Assembly (NCBI GenBank): GCA_001771975.1
Contig: MERE01000072.1
Location: 1 to 6,402 of the forward strand
DNA: 6,402 bases
Direction of reading: 5' to 3'
Source of the DNA: Betaproteobacteria bacterium RIFCSPLOWO2_02_FULL_68_150
GTDB taxonomy: Bacteria > Pseudomonadota > Gammaproteobacteria > Burkholderiales > SG8-39
Positions 1 through 5,893 of the stretch are shown piece after piece (position 1 is the first letter of the stretch; the number at the start of each line of letters is the position of its first letter). The notes below the pieces were generated by a model. It ran no database searches, was not told the origin of the DNA, and saw nothing but the letters and a program-made list of their open reading frames with translations. A program made the translations under genes and the position numbers.

Positions 1-364
1 TGAGCCAGAGCTGGAAGCCGCGCATGCGCCCTTCGGTCTGCTGGGGCATCTCGGAATGCACGATGCCTCGCGCCGCAGTCATCCACTGCACGTCGCCCGG
101 CCCGAGGTCGCCCGTATTGCCGCCGCTGTCCTTGTGCTGCATGTGGCCGTCGAGCATATAGGTCACGGTCTCGAAGCCGCGATGCGGGTGCGCCGGAAAT
201 CCGGCGAGGTAATCGTCCGGGTCGTCGGAGTAAAACTCGTCCAGCATGAGGAACGGGTCGTGGCGCGCGAGCTGGCTCGCGCCGAGGCTGCGGCGCAGCT
301 TGACGCCGGCACCGTCCGAGGCCGCTACCGAAGGGATGACGCGTTGCAGGGTTCTGGTCGTCAT
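1..364 (-). CDS. Pirin family protein (partial, N-terminal part; C-terminus beyond left edge)
   Basis: This is the first 121 residues of a pirin-type bicupin protein; the rest lies beyond the left edge. Seen: the N-terminal cupin has HPHRGFETVTYMLDG (His59 and His61) and HSEMP (His103 and Glu105), the His-His-His-Glu set that binds the metal in pirins, with nearly the spacing of human pirin. A DGHMQHKDSGGN stretch and GPGDVQWMTAARGIVHSE are also typical. Known: bacterial pirins include quercetin 2,3-dioxygenases (E. coli YhhW) and proteins of unknown role, usually cytosolic. It follows the azoreductase gene on the same strand after 16 bp, so co-transcription is likely. Start: ATG at 364 is preferred because a GGAAA stretch lies a suitable distance upstream. 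An in-frame ATG at 379 would add five residues and start one base after the azoreductase stop. Family assignment is firm; substrate is unknown. Confidence 0.93.
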   Translation of the reverse strand, partial: MTTRTLQRVIPSVAASDGAGVKLRRSLGASQLARHDPFLMLDEFYSDDPDDYLAGFPAHPHRGFETVTYMLDGHMQHKDSGGNTGDLGPGDVQWMTAARGIVHSEMPQQTEGRMRGFQLWL

Positions 365-380
365 GGTTCCGGTTTCCATT

Positions 381-1001
381 TTAGGCCGCCATTCTTTGCT
401 GCGGCGCGAGCCTGCGGATTGCGCCCTGCGCCGCGGCAAGCGCCTCGTTTCTCGTCGCCTCGCCGAGCGCGAGCCCTTCAGCGTAGACGAACTCGACGTC
501 GGTGATGCCGAGGAAGGCGAGGAAGTTGCGCACGTACGGCGTCTGCGTGTCGGCGGGCGTGCCGGCGTACTTGCCGCCGCGCGCAGCGATCACGTAGGCC
601 TTCTTGCCGGTCAGGAGGCCGACCGCGCCCTTCTCGGTGTAGTTGAAGGTGATGCCGGCGCGCGCGATGTGGTCGAACCACGCCTTCAGTGGCGAAGGCA
701 CGCCGAAGTTGTACATCGGCAACCCGAGCACGATCGAATCGGCGCTCCGCAACTCGTCGATGAGCGCATCCGAATAGCGCACTGCGGCCCGCTGCGCAGG
801 CGTGCGGGCTTCGGGATTGGCGATGAACGCGCCGAAGCGCTCGGCATCGAGGTGCGGCACCGGATCGCGTGCGAGGTCGCGCACGATCGATTTCGCGCCG
901 GGGTGCAGCGCGCGCAGCGCGGTGACGGTTTCATCCGCCAGCCTGCTCGAAACGCCGTCGCTGGAATTGAGGCTCGAATTGATTTGCAGGATCGTTTTCA
1001 T
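381..1001 (-). CDS. azoR: FMN-dependent NADH-azoreductase / NADH:quinone oxidoreductase (AzoR/AcpD family)
   Basis: A 206-residue flavodoxin-fold enzyme, close to the roughly 200 residues of E. coli AzoR. Known: the family uses FMN and NAD(P)H for two-electron reduction of quinones and, in vitro, azo dyes; it is cytosolic and dimeric. Seen: N-terminal MKTILQINSSLNSSDGVSSR, matching the FMN-phosphate loop; the FMN-binding PMYNFGVPSPLKAWFD at residues 95-110; ARAGITFNYTEKGAVGLLTGKKAYVIAARGGKY at about 113-145, where the RGG loop contacts flavin. The frame is open to an upstream ATG at 1037, but ATG 1001 is chosen: it has a strong AGGAGAT Shine-Dalgarno sequence and begins exactly at the family's conserved N-terminus. 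It is the first gene of an azoR-pirin unit, divergent from a LysR gene that probably controls it. The in vivo substrate (quinone, azo or nitro compound) cannot be read from the sequence. Confidence 0.95.
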   Translation of the reverse strand: MKTILQINSSLNSSDGVSSRLADETVTALRALHPGAKSIVRDLARDPVPHLDAERFGAFIANPEARTPAQRAAVRYSDALIDELRSADSIVLGLPMYNFGVPSPLKAWFDHIARAGITFNYTEKGAVGLLTGKKAYVIAARGGKYAGTPADTQTPYVRNFLAFLGITDVEFVYAEGLALGEATRNEALAAAQGAIRRLAPQQRMAA

Positions 1002-1005
1002 GCGG

Positions 1006-1012
1006 ATCTCCT
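1006..1012 (-). promoter_or_regulatory. Ribosome binding site of the azoreductase gene
   Basis: AGGAGAT on the minus strand lies four bases before ATG 1001 (six from AGGAG). It decides the start against the in-frame upstream ATG at 1037. Confidence 0.85.
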
Positions 1013-1041
1013 GGAATTGAGAAGTTGACGACCGCATTCAA

Positions 1042-1056
1042 CTATTGATCAGATAG
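1042..1056. promoter_or_regulatory. Candidate LysR-type operator (T-N11-A dyad)
   Basis: CTATTGATCAGATAG is an interrupted dyad with 4-bp arms (CTAT-N7-ATAG). It contains TAT-N7-ATA, the T-N11-A form used by most LysR-type regulators. It overlaps the predicted -35 box of lysR (autorepression) and the weak predicted -10 box of azoR. Placement between a LysR gene and its divergent neighbour supports it; binding is inferred. Confidence 0.55.
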
Positions 1057-1105
1057 ATTAAAAAGCTCAAAATACTCGTCAGATCGTTCGAATTATTGGA
1101 TATTT

Positions 1106-2050
1106 ATGGCTCAACCTAGAATTTCCATCGAGCAGTGGAACGCTCTTGTTTCAGTAGTCGAATCAGGTGGTTACGCGAAGGCCGCGGAACGCATCCACAA
1201 GAGCCAGTCGACGCTCAGTTATTCGGTGCAGAAAATCGAGCGTCTGCTGGGCGTGAAAGTGTTCGAATTGCGCGGCCGCAAAGCCGCACTGACCGCGGCT
1301 GGAGAGCTCCTTTACCGACGCGGCAAGGCGCTGCTCGAAAGCGCTGTGCAGCTCGAACACGTCGCAGGCGAGCTGGCCAAGGGCTGGGAGCCCGAACTCC
1401 GGCTCGCGGTGGATGTCGTGTTTCCGACCTGGCTGCTGCTTGGCTGTCTCGCCGAATTCGGCAGGGAGCGTGCCGCCACGCGCATCGAACTGTACGAGAC
1501 CACGCTGTCCGGGCATGAGGAAGCGCTTCTCGAGCGCAAGGTCGATCTCGCGATCGGCGGCATCGTGCCCGCTGGCTTCGTCGGCGATCCGCTCATGCCG
1601 GTGCGCTTCGTCTGCGCCGCTGCGCCGGGGCATCCGCTGCACCAGCTCGGCCGCCCGCTCGGCGTCGAGGACCTGCGCCGCCACCGCCATCTCGTCATCC
1701 GCGATTCGAGCGCACAGCGCTCACGCACTGCCGGCTGGCTGAACGAAACGCGCTGGACGGTTTCGCACAAGGCCACTTCGATCCGCGCCGCGACCATGGG
1801 TCTGGGCTACGCCTGGTATCCGGAGGACAGCGTGCGCGAAGAACTGGAGACGGGCGCGCTCAAACGGCTGCCGCTGCGCGAGGGCGCGGAGCGAATCGCT
1901 ACGCTTTACCTGATGTACGCCGACCGCGACGCGGCAGGGCCGGGCACGCAGCGGCTGGCGGAGATCCTGCGCGAAGAGGTCAGGAAGAGCTGCGCGGCAG
2001 AACGCTCGCGTCGCGATCGAGCGGATACACCGGCCGCCGCAACCGGCTGA
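1106..2050 (+). CDS. LysR family transcriptional regulator
   Basis: A 314-residue LysR-type regulator of full length. Seen: an N-terminal winged helix-turn-helix at about residues 5-64, with GGYAKAAERIHKSQSTLSYSVQKIERLLG as the HTH and linker start and ELRGRKAALTAAGELLYRRGKALL as wing and linker helix. The effector-binding periplasmic-protein-like domain follows at about 96-290, including the typical EALLERKVDLAIGG and the C-terminal MGLGYAWYPEDSVREEL. The last 20 or so residues (AAERSRRDRADTPAAATG) are a polar, low-complexity tail. Only a weak GGA lies before ATG 1106. It is divergent from the azoR-pirin unit, so it most likely regulates that unit and itself in response to a small aromatic, quinone or electrophile; the ligand is inferred. 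Its 3' end runs 71 bp into the opposite-strand M81 gene. Family certain, target likely, effector unknown. Confidence 0.95.
   Translation: MAQPRISIEQWNALVSVVESGGYAKAAERIHKSQSTLSYSVQKIERLLGVKVFELRGRKAALTAAGELLYRRGKALLESAVQLEHVAGELAKGWEPELRLAVDVVFPTWLLLGCLAEFGRERAATRIELYETTLSGHEEALLERKVDLAIGGIVPAGFVGDPLMPVRFVCAAAPGHPLHQLGRPLGVEDLRRHRHLVIRDSSAQRSRTAGWLNETRWTVSHKATSIRAATMGLGYAWYPEDSVREELETGALKRLPLREGAERIATLYLMYADRDAAGPGTQRLAEILREEVRKSCAAERSRRDRADTPAAATG
1980..2050. other. Tail-to-tail coding overlap of lysR and the M81 gene
   Basis: The final 71 bp of both convergent genes are the same DNA read on opposite strands, leaving no intergenic space. Neither gene's stop is followed by a hairpin with a T-tract, so transcripts from both sides must read into each other unless terminated by Rho. 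The overlapped codons encode the poorly conserved tails of both proteins. Confidence 0.85.
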
Positions 2051-3479
2051 AACCGAGCTGCGAATAATCGGACGTGCACACGCCGGTGCCGGCGCATTCC
2101 ACCACCGCCCTGGCGAGCGGCCCGAGACCCGCGCGCCAGTGCACGCGGCTCTTCAGCATCAGGTAGCGCTTCTTCGCGGGCTCGAGGCCGAGCGCGCGGA
2201 ACGATCCCATGTCGTAGGGCTCGACGTGGCGCGAGATCACGGCGATCTCGACCCTGCCTGTATCGAGCACCGCGGACGATCCCATGTCGCCGCGCTCGCC
2301 CTTCGCCATCGGGCCTTCGTTCCGGTACTTGCCGTCGGCCAGGCGTTTCACCTTGCCGCTTACGGTGCGCGGCACACCCTTCAAGCCGAGCGACGGCATG
2401 TCGAGCTTGCCGCCGAGCGCGAGCGTCACGTTCGCACCCGCGCCCGCGGCCTGCATCTGCCGCACGGCATCGGGATCGAAGATCGCGAACGCCGCCGCGT
2501 CTTCCAGCCCCGCATCGAGCATCGCACCCAGCACCGTCATCGTGTCCATGGTGCCGCCCGAGGCGCAGTTGTCGTAATGGTCGAGCAGCACTAGCGGCCG
2601 CGCTGCGATTGCCGCGGCGCGCTCGATCGAGGCTTCCAAGGGCTCGAGTTCATAGACGAACCTGGCGCGCTCGGCCCAGGCCATATCGAGCAGCTCGTCG
2701 CACTCGCGCCGCGCGCGCGCCGCGTCGCCGTCGGTCACCACCACGGCGGAGGCGCCCGCGCAAGGGATGTCGGCATGCGGAAAACCTACGAAGAAGGTCG
2801 CCGCGAGCGTGCCCGCCTGTTCCATCTGCCGCGCACGCTCCTGGATTTCCTTGTTGGGCGAATCGAGGCTCGCCTGGCGCATCACGTGCGGCAGCATGGG
2901 ACGCATGCCGAACGCCATCGCGGGCCGCGCCTTTCCTGCCAGCACGGCGAGCACCGGCCGCGCCGCGCGCAGACCCGTGTCGTACATGTCGACGTGCGGA
3001 TAGGTCTGGTAGCCCGCGAGCACCGTGGCGTGCTCGGCCATCGCCGGGAATAGATTGGTGTGCATGTCGAGGGCGACGCCGATCGGCACTTTGGGTGCCA
3101 CCTCGCGGATGCGGCGCAGCAGCTCGCCCTCGCCGTCGTCGAACCCCTCGGGCACCATCGCACCGTGAAGGTCGAGGAGAATCGCGTCGCAGCCCTCGGC
3201 CGCCGCTGCCACGATACGGCCCGCCATGTATTCGAAGGCCGCGCGCTCCACGGGCCCGCTCGGCGCCGCGTTGCCCGCCACCGGCAGCACGACTTCGGCG
3301 CCGGCGCGCTCCGCGAGATCGAGGAACGCGCCGATCGCCGTTCCTGTGCCCTTGAACGCCTCGCGGATCTCTTCGCCCTCGTAGGGGTGGGGGCGGCCAT
3401 GCGCGAAGCGCTCGAGCGGCGTCGGCACCGGAGAGAAGGTGTTGGTTTCGTGTTTCATCTGGGCGATGAGGAGGCGCAT
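1980..3479 (-). CDS. M81 family metallopeptidase (MlrC/microcystinase C-like)
   Basis: A 499-residue protein with the length and two-part layout of the M81/MlrC family: DUF1485-type N-terminal domain (about 1-290) and MlrC C-terminal domain (about 300-480). Known: MlrC, the founding member, is a zinc enzyme that cleaves linearised microcystin fragments; most homologues have no known substrate. Seen: HETNTFSP at residues 10-17 with Glu11; DLHGAMVPEG with His105; DMHTN with Asp138 and His140; YPHVDMYDTG with His162. The D-x-H then 22-residue spacing to the last His matches the zinc site described for MlrC. LDHYDNCASGGTMD at about 300-312 and the closing RRPVYPLD are also characteristic. The frame is open far upstream, but ATG 3479 begins the conserved MRLLIAQMKHETNTFSP and lies 22 bp after the transposase stop. 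No good Shine-Dalgarno sequence precedes it, only a distant AGG. It is cytosolic (no signal peptide) and last in the minus-strand gene series. Hydrolysis of an amide or peptide bond is likely; the substrate is unknown. Confidence 0.93.
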   Translation of the reverse strand: MRLLIAQMKHETNTFSPVPTPLERFAHGRPHPYEGEEIREAFKGTGTAIGAFLDLAERAGAEVVLPVAGNAAPSGPVERAAFEYMAGRIVAAAAEGCDAILLDLHGAMVPEGFDDGEGELLRRIREVAPKVPIGVALDMHTNLFPAMAEHATVLAGYQTYPHVDMYDTGLRAARPVLAVLAGKARPAMAFGMRPMLPHVMRQASLDSPNKEIQERARQMEQAGTLAATFFVGFPHADIPCAGASAVVVTDGDAARARRECDELLDMAWAERARFVYELEPLEASIERAAAIAARPLVLLDHYDNCASGGTMDTMTVLGAMLDAGLEDAAAFAIFDPDAVRQMQAAGAGANVTLALGGKLDMPSLGLKGVPRTVSGKVKRLADGKYRNEGPMAKGERGDMGSSAVLDTGRVEIAVISRHVEPYDMGSFRALGLEPAKKRYLMLKSRVHWRAGLGPLARAVVECAGTGVCTSDYSQLGFSRLRRPVYPLDRDASVLPRSSS

Positions 3480-3501
3480 GGCGCGATTGTGCCTGAGTTC
3501 T

Positions 3502-4068
3502 TCACGCACCAACCTGCGCCGGCAACGCCCGCCAGAACATCGCCCGGTACCGCGCACGGCGCCGCTCGGGGGAGCGGCCGAGCGCGAAGTAGAGCGCATG
3601 CGGCGTGACCACCGGGTCCTCGCGCCCCCAGGCGTTGGCGCCGAAGCTCGACCAGCGGTAGCCGTCCGGATCTCCGGCGAGCCCGGCGCGCACGGGATTC
3701 TCCTCGATGTAGCGCATGCAGGCGAGCAGGTAGCGCGGCGCGTAAACCGGCGAGGCATCGAACGGCTCCTCCCAGAGCGCGTCGGCACGCCCGCGTGCCT
3801 CCGCTGCATAGGCCGCGTAACGCCCGGCGAGCGCGCGCATCAGTTGCGAAGCGCTCTGCGCGCGCGCCGGCGTGACCAGCAGGTGCACGTGATTGCTCAT
3901 CAGCACATAGGCGTGCACCGCGCACTCGAAGCGTTGCGCATAGGCGCGCAGCCAGTCCAGGTACGAGAGGCCGTCGCGCTCGCGCAGAAAACACGGCGCA
4001 CGCCCGCGGCAGCGCTGGATCAGGTGCAGCGCAACGCCGGGTTTTTCCGGGCAGGCGAGACGGGGCAT
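3502..4068 (-). CDS. REP-associated tyrosine transposase (RAYT, IS200/IS605-like Y1 domain)
   Basis: A 188-residue intact Y1 (HUH-type) transposase of the RAYT group. Known: these single-copy proteins nick and join single-stranded DNA at REP palindromes and are thought to spread them; they lack the ends of an ordinary insertion sequence. Seen: N-terminal MPRLACPEKPG; YLDWLRAYAQRFECAVHAYVLMSNHVHLLVTP with the metal-binding His60-x-His62; ALWE at 97-100; YLLACMRYIEENPVRAGL with Tyr120 the likely nucleophile; YRWSSFGANAWG at 137-148. Two usually conserved segments are altered: the RGNxR motif near residue 20 reads RCRGR, and the segment after LWE lacks the usual basic residues. It may therefore be diverging or inactive. 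Start ATG 4068 fits the family N-terminus; a TTG at 4101 is also in frame. It sits between the DUF1028 and M81 genes, unrelated in function to either, which suggests insertion. Confidence 0.93.
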   Translation of the reverse strand: MPRLACPEKPGVALHLIQRCRGRAPCFLRERDGLSYLDWLRAYAQRFECAVHAYVLMSNHVHLLVTPARAQSASQLMRALAGRYAAYAAEARGRADALWEEPFDASPVYAPRYLLACMRYIEENPVRAGLAGDPDGYRWSSFGANAWGREDPVVTPHALYFALGRSPERRRARYRAMFWRALPAQVGA

Positions 4069-4113
4069 GGCGCTCGGCGTGCAGTTCGTTCCCTCCCGCA
4101 ACGCGCCAGCCCT

Positions 4114-4134
4114 GCACCCGGATGACCCGGGCGC
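4114..4134 (-). repeat. GC-rich stem-loop, REP-like palindrome upstream of the RAYT gene
   Basis: On the minus strand GCGCCCGG pairs with CCGGGTGC across a 5-base GTCAT loop: an 8-bp stem with one G-U wobble at RNA level. It starts 10 bases after the DUF1028 stop codon. A GATAG sequence lies at its 5' foot, loosely like the conserved tetranucleotide (GTAG type) preceding REP hairpins. No U-tract follows, so it is a poor intrinsic terminator, though it could stabilise the upstream mRNA end. No second copy was seen in the window; REP identity is inferred from its neighbour. Confidence 0.45.
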
Positions 4135-4144
4135 CCTATCGCAG

Positions 4145-4858
4145 TCAAGCTTTCTTCAGCAGGTGGCGCGCCGTCCACCCGGGGACGTGTTCCATGCGCC
4201 ATTGCCACCAACGCGGCACCTCCGGCGTATACGCACGCTGCAAGTAGTAAGGAACCATCGGCGCGTACCAGTTCCAGAGCCGGCGCAGCTCGGCCTCGGG
4301 CGCGTCGTGCAACTCGACGCGCAGGTCGACGATCGGAAAGCTGTGCTCGCCCGACACGAGCAGAGCCGCGGAGTTCTGCCCCTCGGGCTGGCCGCCCGCG
4401 TCGCGCCCGGCCTCCACCGCCCGCACCAGACGCTCGGCGAGCACCTCGCTCTCGCTCGCTTCGAACGCCGTCGCCATCGCTGTCACTACGTGAGCGCCCG
4501 CGAGAACGTTGCCTGCGCAGGCGTAACCCGCGCCCACATGGTGTCCGGCCCAACTTGCATTGCGCGCGCCCGTCGCCGCGTACGCACGCCCATACACATC
4601 CACGACCGCGACTTGGCGTGATTCCGGGTATGGATCGCTGGAGAGGATCTCGGCGACGATCTTTTCGGCTGCAAGCCCCGCCGCGACGAGTCTTGCTGCG
4701 ACGTGGATGAGCTGCGGGTTCGCCACCGCCTGCACCGACGCGGCGCCCATTCGCGGCACCACCAACGGGCAGCGCGCGCCGACGTTCGGCGAGTAGGTGG
4801 CGACGCTTACGCCGTACTGTCCGGTTTTCCTGCATTGCGCGACGATCGAATAGGTCAT
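4145..4858 (-). CDS. DUF1028 family protein (COG3342, Ntn-hydrolase-like)
   Basis: A 237-residue protein matching DUF1028, a family predicted to have the N-terminal nucleophile hydrolase fold but with no established reaction. Seen: the family opening MTYSIVAQCRKTGQYGVSVAT; GAASVQAVANPQL at 38-50; VAVVDVYGRAYAATGARNASWAGHHVG at 83-109; the CAGNVLAG segment with Asn117; LAERLVRAVEAGRDAGGQPEGQNSAALLV at 140-168; PIVDLRVELHDAPEAELRRLWNWY at 175-198. No signal peptide is present. Start: ATG 4858 begins the conserved N-terminus and lies 16 bp after the Bug receptor stop; an in-frame ATG at 4924 would overlap the receptor gene by 50 bases and add unconserved sequence. No strong Shine-Dalgarno sequence is seen, which suggests translational coupling. 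Its place between a solute receptor and a metallopeptidase suggests a hydrolytic step in the same pathway; that is inference. Family call is firm, function open. Confidence 0.92.
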   Translation of the reverse strand: MTYSIVAQCRKTGQYGVSVATYSPNVGARCPLVVPRMGAASVQAVANPQLIHVAARLVAAGLAAEKIVAEILSSDPYPESRQVAVVDVYGRAYAATGARNASWAGHHVGAGYACAGNVLAGAHVVTAMATAFEASESEVLAERLVRAVEAGRDAGGQPEGQNSAALLVSGEHSFPIVDLRVELHDAPEAELRRLWNWYAPMVPYYLQRAYTPEVPRWWQWRMEHVPGWTARHLLKKA

Positions 4859-4874
4859 GGTCTGCGTTGCGCTT

Positions 4875-5858
4875 TCACTCCATGCGGATGTTGGCGTCGG
4901 CGGCGAGCTTGCGGTAGTTCGCATACTCGTCGGCGGTGAGCCTGGCGAGCGCCTCGGCCGAGCCCGGGCGGACGATGGAGCCGGTGGCCTCGATGCGCTT
5001 CCTCACCTCGGGCCGATTGAGAATCTTCACCAGTTCGGCGTTCAGGCGTTGAATGATCGGCCGCGGCGTGCCTGCCGGCGCGTAGAGCGCGTTCCAGGTG
5101 TCGAGGTTCAGGCCCCTCAGGCCCTGCTCTTCGAGCGTCGGGATCTCCGGCGCAGCCGGCGCGCGCTCGGGCGAGGCCACGCCATAGGCGCGCATCTGTC
5201 CAGCGCGCACGTAGCCGATCTGTGTGGGAAGCGTGGCGAAGTACAACTGCACGCGATTGGCGAGGAGATCCGCGTTGACCTGCGGCGCGCCCTTGTAGCC
5301 GACGTCCGGGATCGTCGTGCCGGTCATGCGCGCGAACTGCACGCACGCAAGATGCGTCCCGGTGCCGATACCGTGGTGGCCGCAGTTCAACTTGCCGCTG
5401 TTGGCGCGCACGTAGGCAAGGAATTCGTCGAGCTTCGCCGCCGGGATCGAGGGGTGCGCGACCAGCACGATGGGCAGGCCCGCTACATAGCCGATCGCCT
5501 CGAAGTCTTTCGGCCCGTAGCTGACGTTGCGGTTGAGCGCCGGCACGATGACCGAGGGGGCGCTGCCGCCCATCACCAGCGTGTAGCCGTCCGGCGCCGC
5601 CTTGGCGACGGCCGCGAGCGCGATCGCGCCGCCCGCGCCGGTGCGATTCTCCACCACCACCGGATGGCCGAACACCTTGGCGTACTCTTCGCCGACGATG
5701 CGTGAGAGCAGGTCCGTGATACCGCCCGCCGGGTACGGCGAGACGATGGTGATCGGCTTCGAGGGCCACGCCTGCGCGGCGGCGGCGGATGCGGCAAGCG
5801 CGAGACCCGCGGCGAGCGCAGCGCGGGCAAGCCGGCGTGCGACGGTTGCAAGGTTCAT
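4875..5858 (-). CDS. Bug family tripartite tricarboxylate transporter substrate-binding protein (TctC-like)
   Basis: A 327-residue periplasmic solute receptor of the Bug/TctC family, of usual length. Seen: a signal peptide at residues 1-30 (Arg-rich start, Ala/Leu core, cleavage after AQA), then WPSKPITIVSPYPAGGITDLLSRIV, VVVENRTGAGGAIALAAVAKAAPDGYTLVMGG at 67-98, VGYKGAPQVNADLLANRVQLYFATLP at 186-211, and GTPRPIIQRLNAELVKILNRPEVRKRI at 263-289. Known: Bug proteins bind small carboxylated molecules between two lobes; many are orphans that share a distant TctAB membrane pair or act in sensing. No TctA or TctB gene is visible here, so this is probably an orphan. ATG 5858 has a strong GGAGG six bases upstream and begins the signal peptide. 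Odd: the ligand-loop region reads LNCGHHGIGTGTHLAC with two His and two Cys (159 and 172) where small residues are usual. It lies 35 bp after the iclR-type gene and before the DUF1028 gene. Confidence 0.95.
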   Translation of the reverse strand: MNLATVARRLARAALAAGLALAASAAAAQAWPSKPITIVSPYPAGGITDLLSRIVGEEYAKVFGHPVVVENRTGAGGAIALAAVAKAAPDGYTLVMGGSAPSVIVPALNRNVSYGPKDFEAIGYVAGLPIVLVAHPSIPAAKLDEFLAYVRANSGKLNCGHHGIGTGTHLACVQFARMTGTTIPDVGYKGAPQVNADLLANRVQLYFATLPTQIGYVRAGQMRAYGVASPERAPAAPEIPTLEEQGLRGLNLDTWNALYAPAGTPRPIIQRLNAELVKILNRPEVRKRIEATGSIVRPGSAEALARLTADEYANYRKLAADANIRME

Positions 5859-5869
5859 GGAGGTCCTCC
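5859..5869 (-). promoter_or_regulatory. Ribosome binding site of the Bug receptor gene, within a short inverted repeat
   Basis: On the minus strand GGAGGACCTCC directly precedes ATG 5858; the GGAGG is a near-ideal Shine-Dalgarno sequence six bases from the start. The following CCTCC makes it an 11-base inverted repeat. A one-base loop is too tight for a simple hairpin, so the symmetry may be chance or a protein-binding site. Confidence 0.7.
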
Positions 5870-5893
5870 GTGCGGGTTCGTTTCCTCGAGCGA

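Larger units (their letters stand above)
1002..1105. promoter_or_regulatory. Divergent azoR / lysR intergenic promoter region
   Basis: These 104 bp separate two divergent start codons and are strikingly AT-rich against the GC-rich surroundings. For lysR (+ strand) a plausible sigma-70 promoter is TTGATC at 1045-1050, 17 bases, then CAAAAT at 1068-1073 (four of six matches in each box). For azoR (- strand) the best match is weak: TTGAGC at 1070-1065, 18 bases, then AATAGT at 1046-1041, as often seen at activator-dependent promoters. The hexamer TCAGAT occurs twice on the + strand, at 1049-1054 and 1079-1084, exactly 30 bp apart (about three helical turns). The region's role is well supported by its position; the individual boxes are inferred. 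Confidence 0.7.
3502..4134 (-). mobile_element. Candidate RAYT/REP unit (transposase gene plus upstream stem-loop)
   Basis: The transposase gene and the GC-rich stem-loop 45 bp before its start together resemble a RAYT locus with one REP-like palindrome. No flanking target duplication, second palindrome on the 3' side or terminal inverted repeats could be found, so the limits are a minimum guess. The following M81 start is only 22 bp past the transposase stop. Confidence 0.4.

Noticed and set aside
246..1028. 260-codon open frame on the + strand across the azoreductase gene
   Set aside because: It is antisense to a well-supported enzyme, its arginine-rich protein matches no family, and long open frames opposite GC-rich genes are expected.
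3480..3501. Second REP-like palindrome on the 3' side of the transposase gene
   Set aside because: No inverted repeat of useful length is present in these 22 bases, and the stem-loop arms do not recur.
3480..3809. N-terminal extension of the M81 frame, giving a 609-residue protein
   Set aside because: The added residues are Arg/Ser-rich and come from reading the transposase gene in another frame; the conserved M81 N-terminus begins at 3479.
3455..4117. 220-codon minus-strand frame overlapping the transposase gene
   Set aside because: The other minus-strand frame carries the HVH and tyrosine motifs of the RAYT; this one has no recognisable content.
4069..4144. Intrinsic terminator after the DUF1028 gene
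   Set aside because: The stem-loop is strong but is followed by GC-rich sequence without a T-tract in the direction of transcription.
4857..5705. 282-codon open frame on the + strand opposite the Bug receptor
   Set aside because: Composition is typical of an antisense shadow and no domain is recognisable, while the minus-strand receptor is full-length with signal peptide and ribosome site.
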